From positions 730,269 through 794,268 of the forward strand of contig NZ_JAKWBN010000001.1 of assembly GCF_022511585.1 (NCBI RefSeq): DNA of 64,000 bases, written 5' to 3'. The notes beneath the pieces were generated by a model. The model was not told the origin of the DNA. It did not search any database and saw only the letters and a list, made by a program, of their open reading frames with translations. Positions within the stretch are counted from its first letter, which is position 1; the number at the start of each line of letters is the position of its first letter. Positions 38,901 through 48,497 of the stretch are shown in pieces. Both the position numbers and the translations under genes were made by a program. Source of the DNA: Shimazuella soli. GTDB lineage: Bacteria > Bacillota > Bacilli > Thermoactinomycetales > Thermoactinomycetaceae.

Positions 38901-39341
38901 ATGCCACGCATTTTGGTTTTACATGGTCCTAATTTGAACACATTAGGAAAGAGAGAGCCTGAACATTATGGGTCAGAGACATTGGAAGATGTCAATAAGC
39001 GTTTAGTGGAAAAAGGTCGAAAATGGGGTTGTCAAGTAGATACCTTCCAATCTAACATAGAGGGAGAGCTGATCAACCAAATTCATTCATCTGTCGATAC
39101 ATATGATGCTATTATTATAAATCCTGGTGCTTATACGCATTATAGTTATGCAATCTTTGATGCGATTGGGGCAATTTCTGTCCCAGTGATTGAAGTACAC
39201 ATATCTAACATCCACACTCGAGAACCATTCCGCCATACTTCTGTTATAGCTCCAGCTTGCAAAGGTCAGATCGTAGGGTTTGGAACCAAAAGTTATGATT
39301 TAGCTTTGTTAGCAGTTCGAGAGTGGCTAGAAGGAGAATGA
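38901..39341 (+). CDS. aroQ: 3-dehydroquinate dehydratase, type II
   Basis: AroQ dehydrates 3-dehydroquinate to 3-dehydroshikimate in the shikimate pathway and forms a dodecamer. The 146-residue protein has the N-terminal LHGPNLNTLGKREPEHYG with the catalytic Tyr23, NPGAYTHYSYAIFDAI, and the His in VEVHISNIHTREPFRHTS. ATG 38901 has AAGGAGG seven bases upstream; the longer frame from 38865 is rejected. It is directly followed by the pepP-like gene and efp. Confidence 0.95.
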   Translation: MPRILVLHGPNLNTLGKREPEHYGSETLEDVNKRLVEKGRKWGCQVDTFQSNIEGELINQIHSSVDTYDAIIINPGAYTHYSYAIFDAIGAISVPVIEVHISNIHTREPFRHTSVIAPACKGQIVGFGTKSYDLALLAVREWLEGE

Positions 39342-39343
39342 AG

Positions 39344-40414
39344 ATGAATCAGCGAGTTGTTCGATTACAAGATGTAATGAGGCAGAAAGGAATAGAAGCT
39401 CTACTCCTCACAAACCGACGCAATTGTTATTATATAAGTAATTTTACCGGATCATCTGGTGTGATACTTCTGACAAAGGATGATGCTTATCTACTTACGG
39501 ATTTTCGCTATTTGTCACAAGTGAAAGAACAATCACCTGATTTTACTGTCGTTGAACATCTAGGGAATCAAATGTATCCAAAAGTAGCTGAAACCTGTAA
39601 GAGTTTAGGTGTTTCTTCTCTTCATTTTGAACCAGAATATCTTTCCTATGCAGAGTATCAAGAACTTAGTACAGCTCTTGGGCAGATTGCTTTAGAACCT
39701 TTAGGAAGTGTAATGGAACAGATTCGAGGCCAAAAAGAAGACAAGGAATTATCATGTATTCAAAAGGCAATACACATCGCAGAAGATTCTTTTCGTCAAT
39801 TGCTGACAGAACTGAGACCTGGAATGACGGAAAAACAGGTTGCTCTTCGATTGGAATGGCTAATGCGTGAACGTGGTGCAAGCGGGGTATCTTTTGATAT
39901 GATAGTAGCTTCTGGAATCCGTTCCGCTCTGCCGCATGGGGTAGCTTCTGATAAATCAATAGAGAAGGGCGATCTGGTAACATTTGATTTTGGATGTTAT
40001 TATCAGGGATATGTTTCTGATATTACACGTACTATTGCAATCGGTCATTGTTCGAACGAACAGCGAGTAATTTATGAGATAGTCCTCGCTGCGAATGAGA
40101 AGGCAATCGAAGGGATTGTACCAGGAATACAAGCAAGGGACGCAGATGCGATTGCACGTGATTTTATTGAGCAAGCTGGTTATGCAGATTGTTTTGGTCA
40201 TGGAACTGGTCATGGTATCGGACTGGATATTCATGAGTTTCCGCGACTTGGAATGACAAGCGAAGATATTCTTCTTCCAGGGATGGTTGTCACAGTTGAA
40301 CCAGGTATTTATTTAAAAGATCGATTCGGTGTGCGTATTGAAGATGATATTTTGATTACTCCAGAAGGAAACAAAGTATTAACGAGTTTACCAAAAGAAT
40401 TAATTATTTTGTAA
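39344..40414 (+). CDS. pepP: Xaa-Pro aminopeptidase/dipeptidase (M24B)
   Basis: This is a 356-residue pita-bread metallopeptidase acting on Xaa-Pro bonds. An N-terminal creatinase-like domain (residues 1-125) is followed by the catalytic domain. The dinuclear metal ligands are visible: Asp in TFDFGCYYQGYVSDITRT (two), His in GHGTGHGIGLDIHE, Glu in VEPGIYL and Glu in GVRIEDDILI. ATG 39344 has AAGGAG seven bases upstream. It matches yqhT, the gene directly before efp in B. subtilis. Confidence 0.92.
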   Translation: MNQRVVRLQDVMRQKGIEALLLTNRRNCYYISNFTGSSGVILLTKDDAYLLTDFRYLSQVKEQSPDFTVVEHLGNQMYPKVAETCKSLGVSSLHFEPEYLSYAEYQELSTALGQIALEPLGSVMEQIRGQKEDKELSCIQKAIHIAEDSFRQLLTELRPGMTEKQVALRLEWLMRERGASGVSFDMIVASGIRSALPHGVASDKSIEKGDLVTFDFGCYYQGYVSDITRTIAIGHCSNEQRVIYEIVLAANEKAIEGIVPGIQARDADAIARDFIEQAGYADCFGHGTGHGIGLDIHEFPRLGMTSEDILLPGMVVTVEPGIYLKDRFGVRIEDDILITPEGNKVLTSLPKELIIL

Positions 40415-40435
40415 ATGAAAAGGTGAATGGGCAAT

Positions 40436-40993
40436 ATGATTAGTGTAAACGATTTTAAAACGGGTCTCACGATTGAAATTGACAACGATGTATGGTCTGT
40501 AATTGAATTTCAGCATGTAAAACCAGGAAAAGGAGCAGCGTTTGTACGCTCTAAACTGCGTAATTTACGGAGTGGAAACATCCAAGAAAAAACTTTTCGT
40601 GCTGGCGAAAAAGTGCAAAAGGCTTTAGTTGAAACTCGTCGGATGCAGTATTTGTATGAAAGTGGCGGCGAGTATACATTTATGGATAATCAAACTTATG
40701 ATCAAATTAGTCTTCCAGAAGAACGTTTGGAGTACGAACTTAACTTTTTACAAGAAAATATGGAAGTCCAAATTGTTTCTTACAAAGGAGAAACAATTGG
40801 GGTTCAACTGCCAAATACAGTAGAACTTGAAGTAGTAGAAACAGATCCTGGTATCCGTGGTGATACCGCAACTGGTGGAAGTAAACCAGCAAAATTATCG
40901 ACAGGGTTCACTGTACAAGTTCCTTTGTTTGTGAACGTTGGAGATCGTCTCATTGTGGATACTCGAAGCGGAGCCTATGTCTCAAGAGCATAA
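40436..40993 (+). CDS. efp: Elongation factor P
   Basis: EF-P binds the ribosome and relieves stalling at polyproline. The 185-residue protein has three beta-barrel domains, starts [13 protein letters not shown] and carries the modified-loop KPGKGAA with Lys32, the residue that is post-translationally modified in B. subtilis. The end [17 protein letters not shown] is complete. ATG 40436 is chosen because it gives the conserved N-terminus with AAAAGGTGA upstream. A strong terminator follows; the spoIIIA operon that is near efp in Bacillus lies 14.6 kb further on here. Confidence 0.95.
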   Translation: MISVNDFKTGLTIEIDNDVWSVIEFQHVKPGKGAAFVRSKLRNLRSGNIQEKTFRAGEKVQKALVETRRMQYLYESGGEYTFMDNQTYDQISLPEERLEYELNFLQENMEVQIVSYKGETIGVQLPNTVELEVVETDPGIRGDTATGGSKPAKLSTGFTVQVPLFVNVGDRLIVDTRSGAYVSRA

Positions 40994-41013
40994 GTGAAAA
41001 TTTTTATATTTGG

Positions 41014-41043
41014 AAGATCACGTGCAAGCGTGATCTTTTTTTT
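41014..41043 (+). terminator. Terminator after efp
   Basis: The perfect 9-bp stem AAGATCACG/CGTGATCTT with a 6-base loop is followed by a run of Ts. Confidence 0.88.
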
Positions 41044-41194
41044 GGATAAAAAATCGAAATACAAAGAGTTTGTTATAAATTTTACAAAAAATTATTTATT
41101 TATTTAATAAAAAAATACGAATGATATGGTATGATCTTATTCAATAGTTCGGGATTCTTTTTTAGTTTCTATCACAACTAGAAAGAGTGATCAC

Positions 41195-42022
41195 ATGATT
41201 CGTTTATTTGTAAGCGATTTAGATGGAACCTTATTAACGGATGAGAAGACGGTGAGTAGGACTGATCAAGTAGCACTGCAAAAATTAAAAGATGCTGGAA
41301 TAGAAATTTGTCTAGCAACGGGAAGAAATAGAACAGAAATAGAGCAAGTGATGCAACATTTAAAACTTCCTTACTATCAAGTCACTCAAAATGGAGCCGA
41401 AGTTTATGGAGAAAATGGACAACTGTTGCACTCAAGCCAATTTCAGCCTCAAACAGCTTTGGTACTATTTCAACTGATCCAATCTTTTGGAATATTTGTC
41501 CCAATTATAATAGATGCATTTTTAGGAAATAATCTCTCGGATTTGAAACGAGTTATTCCATTCGAACAAAAATCTCATTTTTCATATGAAGATGATGATG
41601 TATTTAAACATGTTTCTGGATTGGACAACAAAATAGGCGTAGAGATTATGCCCATTAAATTTTCCTGTTTTGGAGATGTTAGGCTGCTTCGTTTATTGGA
41701 AGCCGAAGTTCATAAACAACTTCCAAATCAATTGAATAGTTTTTTGGTGGATAAAGATTGCCTCGATTTTATGCCTCTTTATGTCCATAAGGGTGCAGGA
41801 TTACAGCTGATACTTGATCATCTTGGCTTGTCAAAAGATGAGGTAGTTTGTATAGGTGATTCGGAAAATGATATATCCATGTTTGATTTGATATCAAACA
41901 GTTTCGCAATGGAGACAGCTAGTTCTCATGTTCAATCCAAAGCATCAAAAACCGCAAGTTCGGTGGCAGATGCAGTGGAATGGACTATTTCATATAGCGG
42001 GAAAAATATGATTCAATTATAG
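41195..42022 (+). CDS. HAD superfamily IIB (Cof-type) phosphatase
   Basis: This is a 275-residue hydrolase with the Cof-type cap. Motif I is VSDLDGTLLT (Asp9 nucleophile, Asp11), motif II is LATGRN, the conserved lysine is in VHKGAGLQLIL, and motif IV is IGDSENDISMF. Such enzymes often dephosphorylate sugar phosphates or other metabolites; the substrate is not readable from sequence. GAAAGAGTGA lies before ATG 41195. It is followed after 50 bases by a PTS permease gene, which suggests but does not prove a shared sugar-phosphate context. Confidence 0.88.
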   Translation: MIRLFVSDLDGTLLTDEKTVSRTDQVALQKLKDAGIEICLATGRNRTEIEQVMQHLKLPYYQVTQNGAEVYGENGQLLHSSQFQPQTALVLFQLIQSFGIFVPIIIDAFLGNNLSDLKRVIPFEQKSHFSYEDDDVFKHVSGLDNKIGVEIMPIKFSCFGDVRLLRLLEAEVHKQLPNQLNSFLVDKDCLDFMPLYVHKGAGLQLILDHLGLSKDEVVCIGDSENDISMFDLISNSFAMETASSHVQSKASKTASSVADAVEWTISYSGKNMIQL

Positions 42023-42072
42023 AGTTTTATATTTTGAAACGGATTGCGTAGGATCTTAAAGGAGTATACAGC

Positions 42073-43326
42073 ATGATAAAAACAATAATAGATACGATTG
42101 GAAACCCTTCTATTTTGATTGGAGTATTTGCGCTTGTTGGGTTATCCTTGCAAAGAAAGTCTCTTTCAGAGATTGTCTCTGGTACATTAAAAACAATTAT
42201 GGGATTTATCATGATAGGAGCTGGAGCTAATGTTATTGTTGGCTCCCTTGATATCTTTGGGAAAATGTTTCATATGGCTTTTCATATTACGGGTGTAATT
42301 CCTAGTAATGAGGCAGTAGTATCGATGGCACAAAAATCATTTGGAGTGCATATGGCCCTCATTATGGTTTTGGGAATGATCATAAACATCATACTTGCCC
42401 GTTTTACAAAATTAAAATATATTTTTCTCAGTGGTCAGCATTCTCTCTTTATGGCATGTGTGTTAAGTCTTGTACTCACTACTAGTGGATGGAAAGGAAT
42501 TCCCCTCATTGTAATCGGTTCCATCATAATGGGCGTATGGATGGTTCTTTCCCCTGCATTACTGCAATCTACTGTGAGAAAAATTACAAAATCAGATGAT
42601 TTTGCTATTGGACATTTTGGATCGATTGGTTTTCTTATTGCTGCATTCATTGGGAAATTTCTTGGAAATCGCAAAAAAACAACAGAAGATATTTCCGTAC
42701 CAAAACACCTTGGATTTTTGAGCGATAGTTCTGTTGCTGTTTCTTTGACTATGACCGTTTTGTTTATTACGATTGCTTTGTTTGCTGGTCCAGGAATGGT
42801 AGAAAAGCAATTATCAAATGGAACAAATTTCCTTGTTTTTTCCGTCATCCAAGCGATAACATTTGCAGTCGGCGTTTACGTTGTGATGGCAGGAGTAAAT
42901 TTACTTATATCCGAAATTGTCCCTGCATTTAAAGGGATTGCTGAAAAAATCGTTCCAAAAGCAAAGCCGGCATTAGATTGCCCTACTCTTTTTCCATATG
43001 CGCCCAATGCCGTAATAATTGGGTTTATTATGAGTTTTTTAGCAGGGATAGTCAGCATGTTTCTCTTTCCTCTGTTAGGACTAGCAATGATTGTACCAGG
43101 TTTAGTGCCACACTTTTTTTCGGGTGCGACCGCAGCAATTTTTGGAAATGCGACTGGTGGTCGAAGAGGTGCTATATTAGGTTCTTTCGCCAATGGTTTG
43201 TGCATTAGCTTTATACCAGCATTATTAATACCATTTCTGGGTAATTTAATTTCAAATACCACCACTTTTGGTGATACTGATTATGGTGTGATTGGTATTA
43301 TTTTAGGTTATGTTATGATGAAATAG
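42073..43326 (+). CDS. PTS ascorbate-type EIIC permease (UlaA/SgaT family), orphan
   Basis: This is a 417-residue permease with 10 to 11 helices matching the UlaA (SgaT) EIIC family: [61 protein letters not shown], and the end [28 protein letters not shown]. UlaA carries L-ascorbate; other members carry pentitols or unknown sugars. Separate EIIA and EIIB genes normally adjoin it, but none is present here. AAAGGAG lies before ATG 42073. It is placed between the HAD phosphatase and pgi. Confidence 0.82.
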   Translation: MIKTIIDTIGNPSILIGVFALVGLSLQRKSLSEIVSGTLKTIMGFIMIGAGANVIVGSLDIFGKMFHMAFHITGVIPSNEAVVSMAQKSFGVHMALIMVLGMIINIILARFTKLKYIFLSGQHSLFMACVLSLVLTTSGWKGIPLIVIGSIIMGVWMVLSPALLQSTVRKITKSDDFAIGHFGSIGFLIAAFIGKFLGNRKKTTEDISVPKHLGFLSDSSVAVSLTMTVLFITIALFAGPGMVEKQLSNGTNFLVFSVIQAITFAVGVYVVMAGVNLLISEIVPAFKGIAEKIVPKAKPALDCPTLFPYAPNAVIIGFIMSFLAGIVSMFLFPLLGLAMIVPGLVPHFFSGATAAIFGNATGGRRGAILGSFANGLCISFIPALLIPFLGNLISNTTTFGDTDYGVIGIILGYVMMK

Positions 43327-43357
43327 GCTTTTAGATTTCTATTATGGAGGGTTTTGG

Positions 43358-44677
43358 ATGAGTTCCATTCGTTTTGATTATGGGCATGCGCTTTCCTTTA
43401 TGGAAGAAAAAGAACTGAGTCAATTAGCAGCTGAAGCAGAGTTAGCAGAAAGAAAATTACAGGGTGAAATAAAAGAAGCCGCTGGAGCAGACTTTCTTGG
43501 CTGGGTGAAATGGCCAGAGACATATGACAAAGAAGAGTATAGTCGTTTAAAAGAAGCAGCAAAACGAATTCGGGAAAACTCAGATGTTTTACTTGTGATA
43601 GGTATTGGTGGTTCCTATCTTGGAGCTCGTGCTGGAATTGAGATGCTGCACCATCGTTTTTACAACCAACTATCAAAAGATGTTCGCAAAGGTCCGGAAG
43701 TCTATTTTCTCGGTCATCATTTAAGCAGTGATTATGTACAAGATCTATATTCTTTGCTGGATGGAAAAGATGTTAGTATCAATGTTATTTCCAAGTCAGG
43801 AACAACTACAGAACCAGCAGTAGCATTTCGAATTCTTCGGGAATATATGGAGAAACGTTATGGAAAAGAAGAAGCAAGCAAACGAATCTATGCAACCACA
43901 GACCGAGCAAGAGGGGCATTAAAAACCTTGGCAAATGATGAAGGATATGAGACATTTACGATCGATGATGATATTGGTGGACGTTACTCGGTTCTCACAC
44001 CAGTAGGTTTGCTTCCATTAGCTGTTTCTGGATTGGATACCGATGCAATGCTAGCAGGTGCTGCCCAAGCGATGAATGAATATGCAACAGCAGATTGGAG
44101 TAAAAATAGCTGTTACCAATATGCGATTGCTAGACAAGTGTTATATCGCAAAGGTTATACAACTGAATTATTCGTTACATACCAGCCTGCTTTGGCTTAT
44201 TTTGCTGAATGGTGGAAGCAATTGTTTGGGGAGAGTGAAGGGAAAAACCAAAAGGGAGTATTTCCTGCATCTGTTCAATTTACAACAGACCTTCATTCTA
44301 TGGGGCAATACATCCAACAAGGTTTGCGTAACCTATACGAGACCGTACTGTTTGTGGATAAATCTGAGCACCAGATCACGATTCCAAGAGATGATCAAGA
44401 CTTGGATGGGCTAAATTATTTAGCAGGAAAACCGATGGATTTTGTCAATGAAAAAGCGTTTGAAGGAACACTGCTTGCTCATACCGAAGGCGGCGTTCCA
44501 AATCTCGTTGTTCGAGTCCCAGAACTGTCCAGCTATATATTTGGTCAATTGGTCTATTTCTTTGAGAAAGCATGCGGGATTAGCAGTTATTTGCAAGGAG
44601 TAAATCCGTTTGATCAACCAGGAGTAGAAGCATATAAACAGCACATGTTTGCTTTACTTGGTAAACCAAAGAAATAA
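43358..44677 (+). CDS. pgi: Glucose-6-phosphate isomerase
   Basis: Pgi interconverts glucose-6-phosphate and fructose-6-phosphate. The 439-residue protein is of the short bacterial type found in Bacillus (about 450). It shows [58 protein letters not shown], the [26 protein letters not shown] signature, and the catalytic lysine region [18 protein letters not shown] lies seven bases before ATG 43358. A terminator follows. Confidence 0.95.
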   Translation: MSSIRFDYGHALSFMEEKELSQLAAEAELAERKLQGEIKEAAGADFLGWVKWPETYDKEEYSRLKEAAKRIRENSDVLLVIGIGGSYLGARAGIEMLHHRFYNQLSKDVRKGPEVYFLGHHLSSDYVQDLYSLLDGKDVSINVISKSGTTTEPAVAFRILREYMEKRYGKEEASKRIYATTDRARGALKTLANDEGYETFTIDDDIGGRYSVLTPVGLLPLAVSGLDTDAMLAGAAQAMNEYATADWSKNSCYQYAIARQVLYRKGYTTELFVTYQPALAYFAEWWKQLFGESEGKNQKGVFPASVQFTTDLHSMGQYIQQGLRNLYETVLFVDKSEHQITIPRDDQDLDGLNYLAGKPMDFVNEKAFEGTLLAHTEGGVPNLVVRVPELSSYIFGQLVYFFEKACGISSYLQGVNPFDQPGVEAYKQHMFALLGKPKK

Positions 44678-44685
44678 TCGATGTG

Positions 44686-44717
44686 GAAACCTCTATCCCA
44701 AATAGAGGTTTCTTTTT
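44686..44717 (+). terminator. Terminator after pgi
   Basis: The perfect 11-bp stem GAAACCTCTAT/ATAGAGGTTTC with a 5-base loop is followed by TTTTT. Confidence 0.85.
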
Positions 44718-44718
44718 A

Positions 44719-44747
44719 TAGACAATTACATCATAAAAATATATAAT
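44719..44747 (+). promoter_or_regulatory. Sigma-A promoter of the thiamine-precursor transport operon
   Basis: TAGACA (44719-44724) and TATAAT (44742-44747) are separated by 17 bases and lie just before the TPP riboswitch. Confidence 0.65.
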
Positions 44748-44768
44748 CCATTTGAAAACGGAATATAA

Positions 44769-44909
44769 ACCAGGGGTGCTGGAGAATGGCCGGCTGAGAT
44801 AGTACACTGATGTACTGACCCTTTCACCTGATCCGGATAATGCCGGCGTAGGAAGGATATTTTTTTGTGCGCAATTTTGGCCATCCTTGATCAGGATGGT
44901 TTTTTATTT
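44769..44909 (+). promoter_or_regulatory. TPP riboswitch (THI element) with terminator
   Basis: The aptamer (about 44769-44855) has the signature elements AGGGGTGC, GGCTGAGA, ACTGACCC, ACCTGATCCGGATAATGCCGGCGTAGGAA (read in pieces). The expression platform downstream is the terminator CCATCCT/AGGATGG with a T run at 44900-44905. Part of the aptamer 3' end (GGAAGGAT) can pair with the 5' arm of the terminator, giving the usual anti-terminator. High TPP should switch the transport genes off. Confidence 0.95.
44881..44905 (+). terminator. Terminator of the TPP riboswitch
   Basis: The perfect 7-bp stem CCATCCT/AGGATGG with loop TGATC is followed by six Ts, 25 bases before the transporter genes. 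Confidence 0.82.
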
Positions 44910-44930
44910 TGCTCAAGGAGGATATCTACA

Positions 44931-45920
44931 TTGCATTGGAAAAAACTATTTATTTTTGGATTTATTGCAGTTTTATGTTTGGGATTAGCAGCTTGTTCAT
45001 CTGAAAAAACAACAGCAAAAGATGTGACGATTGTATTGGACTGGACTCCAAATACTAACCATACCGGCTTATATGTTGCTCAGGTGAAAAACTATTTTAA
45101 AGAAGCTGGATTAAATGTACACATTATTCAACCGGGGAAATCGACAGCAGAACAACTGGTGGCCTCTGGAAAAGCAGATTTTGGCGTTAGTTACCAAGAA
45201 GGGGTAACGCAGGCAAGGGTTGCAGGTGTACCTATCGTCTCTATCGCAGCAGTGCTGCAGCACAATACTTCTGGGTTTGCTTCGCTTTCTACTTCTGGGA
45301 TCAAAAGTCCAAAAGATTTTGAAGGGAAGACATATGGCGGGTTTGGTTCGCCGGTAGAGAAAGCGATGATCCAATCTTTGATGGAAAAAGATCGAGCGGA
45401 TGTGAACAAAGTAAAAATTACAAACGTTGGTTCTATTGATTTCTTTACAGCTCTTAAACAAGGAATCGACTTTTACTGGATTTATTATGGATGGCAAGGG
45501 ATCGAGGCAGAGCAAAAGGGAGTCAAGCTTAATATGATTTATCTAGCAGATCAAAACAAAGATCTCGATTACTATACCCCTGTCTTGATCACTTCAGAAG
45601 CAAAAATAAAACAGGATTCAGGGGTGGTAAAAGCATTTATGCAGGCAGTCAGTAAAGGATATCAATTTGCGATTACGCATCCAGACGAAGCAGCAGATAT
45701 TTTAGTAAAACAAAATCCTGCTTTAGACAGTAAACTTGTTCATGAAAGTCAAAAATGGCTTAGTCCTCGATATCAAGCAGATGCTCCTGCTTGGGGAGTA
45801 CAAAAAGAGTCAGTATGGAGTGGATATGCCAACTGGATGAAAAAACATCACTTATTAGAAGGAAATTTTGATCCGAAAAAAGCATACACCAATGAATTCA
45901 TTCCACAAGGAGGCAACTAA
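44931..45920 (+). CDS. thiY: Thiamine-precursor ABC transporter substrate-binding lipoprotein (ThiY-like)
   Basis: This is a 329-residue receptor of the NMT1/THI5-like fold, expected to bind a pyrimidine precursor of thiamine (HMP or formylaminopyrimidine). The lipobox LAAC follows a hydrophobic signal; then VLDWTPNTNHTGLYVAQVKNYFKEAGLNV and FGVSYQEGVTQARVAGVPIVSIAAVLQHN mark the family. The start is TTG 44931 with AAGGAGG nine bases upstream. It is first behind the TPP riboswitch. The bound ligand among precursors is inferred from the fold and control element. Confidence 0.9.
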   Translation: MHWKKLFIFGFIAVLCLGLAACSSEKTTAKDVTIVLDWTPNTNHTGLYVAQVKNYFKEAGLNVHIIQPGKSTAEQLVASGKADFGVSYQEGVTQARVAGVPIVSIAAVLQHNTSGFASLSTSGIKSPKDFEGKTYGGFGSPVEKAMIQSLMEKDRADVNKVKITNVGSIDFFTALKQGIDFYWIYYGWQGIEAEQKGVKLNMIYLADQNKDLDYYTPVLITSEAKIKQDSGVVKAFMQAVSKGYQFAITHPDEAADILVKQNPALDSKLVHESQKWLSPRYQADAPAWGVQKESVWSGYANWMKKHHLLEGNFDPKKAYTNEFIPQGGN

Positions 45921-45921
45921 G

Positions 45922-46218
45922 ATGAACACCTTGCTGAGCATTCAGATACTGCCACAAGATAAAAATCGCTCCATCTCTATCTCGCTTATTGAAGAGGCGA
46001 TTGGCATCATTGAGGCTTCGGGACTGCGTTATCGTGTAGGAGCATTGGAGACTACTGTGGAGGGGGATTGGGAGGACTTATTAAACTTGATTACCGCGAT
46101 GAACCAAAGGGTTTTAGAATTGGGCGCTTCACAGACGATGTTTCAAATTAAAATCTTACACAAACCTGAAGGCATAACCATATCTGCTCTGACACATAAA
46201 TACGATGATGAAACGTAG
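45922..46218 (+). CDS. MTH1187/YkoF-type thiamine-binding protein
   Basis: This is a 98-residue soluble protein of the thiamine-binding/DUF77 fold: LLSIQILPQDKNRSISISLIEEAIGIIEASGLRYRVGALETTVEGDWEDLLNLI matches the MTH1187 family, related to one half of YkoF, which binds HMP or thiamine in the ykoFEDC system. AAGGAGG precedes ATG 45922, one base after the thiY stop. It overlaps the permease gene by 14 bases. Its place within the importer operon implies an accessory role in precursor handling. Confidence 0.83.
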   Translation: MNTLLSIQILPQDKNRSISISLIEEAIGIIEASGLRYRVGALETTVEGDWEDLLNLITAMNQRVLELGASQTMFQIKILHKPEGITISALTHKYDDET

Positions 46219-46960
46219 AATACTCCCTCTTGTACTTTCGATTGTTGTGCTTTTGTTTATATGGGAAATCATCTCCATCATTGGTGATTTTCCTGTTTGG
46301 CAATTGCCCAGCCCTTATGTAGTAGGATTAGAGCTCTGGCGATCTTGGACAAGCAGTGAGTACCTCTTGCATGTAAGAGCGACATTTATCATTGCATGTT
46401 TCGGCTTTATTCTTAGTATTTTGGTAGGAGTTGGGGTGGCTGTATGGCTCTATTTTTCTACATTCTTAACAAGAATCGTCACTCCGTTTCTGCTTTTTAG
46501 TCAAAATGTACCGATCATTGTGTTAGCACCATTGTTAGTGGTTTGGTTTGGTTTTGGCATAGAGGCTAAGTTACTAGTCGTCATTTTAGTTTGTTTTTTC
46601 CCGATCACGATTGCATTAGTAGATGGATTTGAACAAGTTGATCGTAACTTACTGAGATATTTGGAAATGTCAGGAGCTACAAAGTGGGAAAAATTTCGAC
46701 ACTTAGCTTTTCCGTCTGCGGTTCCAGTCCTTTTTTCCAGTTGTAAATTATCTGCGACGTATAGCGTAATGGGAGCAGTTGTGGCGGAATGGCTGGGAAC
46801 CGAGCGCGGTCTTGGAATGATCATGACACAAGCAGCGAATTCATTTCGGACAGACCGTGTCTTTGTGTCGATCATTACCATAGTCGTATTGAGTGGATGT
46901 TTTTTCTTTTTGATCAGCTTAGTAGAACAGTGGTGGAAGCACAAGAGGAAATTAATATGA
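46205..46960 (+). CDS. thiX: Thiamine-precursor ABC transporter permease (ThiX-like)
   Basis: This is a 251-residue permease of the SsuC/TauC type with six helices and the EAA-type loop LLRYLEMSGATKWEKFRHLAFPSAVPVLF at about residues 139-168, followed by AVVAEWLGTERGLGMIM. It begins at ATG 46205, within the end of the thiamine-binding gene, and its stop overlaps the ATPase start (ATGA). With ThiY and ThiZ it forms one importer. Confidence 0.88.
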   Translation: MMKRRILPLVLSIVVLLFIWEIISIIGDFPVWQLPSPYVVGLELWRSWTSSEYLLHVRATFIIACFGFILSILVGVGVAVWLYFSTFLTRIVTPFLLFSQNVPIIVLAPLLVVWFGFGIEAKLLVVILVCFFPITIALVDGFEQVDRNLLRYLEMSGATKWEKFRHLAFPSAVPVLFSSCKLSATYSVMGAVVAEWLGTERGLGMIMTQAANSFRTDRVFVSIITIVVLSGCFFFLISLVEQWWKHKRKLI

Positions 46961-47682
46961 GTGATTTAACAGTAAACAATATTTCCTTTCATTATCCGGA
47001 ACAAGAAGTTTTATTAAAAAATGTTTCTTTTGAAGTATCATCAGGGACTTCGGTCAGTATTTTAGGGCCTTCTGGCAGTGGAAAGAGTACATTGTTTTAT
47101 TTGTTAGCTGGCCTCTATTCACCTACAGCCGGAGGGATGAAACTGGGAAAACATGAACTGAAAAATAGTGGAATGGTAGGATACATGCCGCAGGACAGTT
47201 CCTTGTTTCCCTGGAAGACTGTGAAAGAAAACATACTTCTTGGGCATAAACTAGCGAGAAAGAAACATGCTTTTTCTCTCGATCATTGGTTAGAACGGGC
47301 TGGATTGGTCCAAGTAGCCGATAGTTTTCCTCATCAGTTATCAGGTGGTATGAAGCAGCGAGTTTCCTTTTTACGGGCCTTAGCTAGCGGACACAACGTT
47401 ATTTGTTTAGATGAACCATTTGCTTCTTTGGATGCATTAACCCGTACCAAAATGCAAAAATGGTTAGCTAGCCTGATGGCTGATGATCAAACGTTTTTGT
47501 TGATTACCCATCAAATTGAGGAAACCGTCTTGCTCTCTGATCGGATTCTCCTGTTTATGAATGGTTTACAAGGAAGACCAAAAGAGATCATCAACCCTTT
47601 CCCTCGACCTGTTCGCTTTGAAGTGCGAAAAACTTCTGCATTTTGGGAGTTTGTCCAAGAGATTGAGATACAGCTTGAATAG
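46957..47682 (+). CDS. thiZ: Thiamine-precursor ABC transporter ATP-binding protein (ThiZ-like)
   Basis: This 241-residue ATPase has Walker [10 protein letters not shown] (about residues 36-44), Q-loop GYMPQDSSLFPWKTV, signature LSGGMKQR, Walker B ICLDEPFASLDALTR and H-loop LITHQIEE. ATG 46957 has GAGG upstream and overlaps the permease stop; the longer frame from 46789 is a shadow. It ends the operon, with a terminator about 100 bases downstream. Confidence 0.9.
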   Translation: MSDLTVNNISFHYPEQEVLLKNVSFEVSSGTSVSILGPSGSGKSTLFYLLAGLYSPTAGGMKLGKHELKNSGMVGYMPQDSSLFPWKTVKENILLGHKLARKKHAFSLDHWLERAGLVQVADSFPHQLSGGMKQRVSFLRALASGHNVICLDEPFASLDALTRTKMQKWLASLMADDQTFLLITHQIEETVLLSDRILLFMNGLQGRPKEIINPFPRPVRFEVRKTSAFWEFVQEIEIQLE

Positions 47683-47781
47683 CAGACTTATGTTTTGAAG
47701 GTTTCTTGCAGAGAACTATTTCTTTTTGAAGACTAACGGGGAGTAATTTTCCACGTAAATAATGAATCTCCAATAAATGAT

Positions 47782-47816
47782 AAAGAGCATGAATTCATCA
47801 TGCTCTTTGCTTTTTT
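47782..47816. terminator. Terminator between thiZ and the DUF2238 gene
   Basis: The perfect 11-bp stem AAAGAGCATGA/TCATGCTCTTT with a 5-base loop is followed by GCTTTTTT. It overlaps the stop of the leftward gene and can serve both directions. Confidence 0.8.
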
Positions 47817-48400
47817 ATAAACACATAGAGTAGGAAAAACATAGAAGCGACGATCGATCCCACTAAAGCAATTTGCATATCGTGTTGAGCATCCCATAGA
47901 TCACCTTGTAAACCTAGAAATAGAGCACCTTCTTTCGGTGCGACGAAGGATACCACCCAAACCTCCATCAGTTCATACATACTGCTTGCAGCAAGCAGGC
48001 TTATATTTGCAAAAATGATTGCAGATAAACGGCTGATTGGATGAAAAAATCGTATGATTTGATAGATAGGTAAAAGAAAACAAAGCCCAAAGGAAAAATG
48101 TACAACTCGGTCATAATAAGCGCGTTTGAAAGAAAGCCATTTGTCTAGTGGAGTATGATAAGAGTAGTGTGCGCCAATCGTATGAAGGATGAGAAAGAAA
48201 GTAATAAAGGTGTAACTACTGAGAGATAAAGGTATTTTGTTATAAAATGAATATAGAAAAAGGATAAATAAAAAAGGAAGGATGTTTTCTATCGCCCAAT
48301 TTAATCGATTTACAGGGGAAATAGCGAGATATAACCAAATAAACAAAAAAGTAACAAATAAAAAAACTACCCAATTATCTTTGGATGTATTTTTTGTCAT
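47798..48400 (-). CDS. DUF2238 (YjdF-type) membrane protein
   Basis: This is a 200-residue protein with six hydrophobic segments and the family marks TIGAHYSYHTPLDKW, YDRVVHFSFGLCF and ELMEVWVVSF...LGLQGDLWDAQHDM, matching the DUF2238 inner membrane family. The conserved His/Asp pattern suggests a membrane-embedded active site, but the function is unknown. The ATG at 48398-48400 has GGAGG seven bases upstream. It is divergent from a GNAT gene. Confidence 0.85.
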   Translation of the reverse strand: MTKNTSKDNWVVFLFVTFLFIWLYLAISPVNRLNWAIENILPFLFILFLYSFYNKIPLSLSSYTFITFFLILHTIGAHYSYHTPLDKWLSFKRAYYDRVVHFSFGLCFLLPIYQIIRFFHPISRLSAIIFANISLLAASSMYELMEVWVVSFVAPKEGALFLGLQGDLWDAQHDMQIALVGSIVASMFFLLYVFIKKQRA

Positions 48401-48497
48401 GTGAATACCTCCAATGGAGTGTATTCCTATCGTATGCTTATTTGTTAGAAAAAGGGTAGTTAGAAGCGGATATATGAAAAAAATAGAGGGGAAATTC

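Noticed and set aside
46789-46957. A 56-codon N-terminal extension of the thiZ frame.
   Set aside because: It lies inside the permease gene; the ATP-binding domain begins at ATG 46957 with a ribosome site.
47591-47773. A 60-codon minus-strand frame over the end of thiZ.
   Set aside because: There is no ribosome site and most of it is antisense to thiZ.
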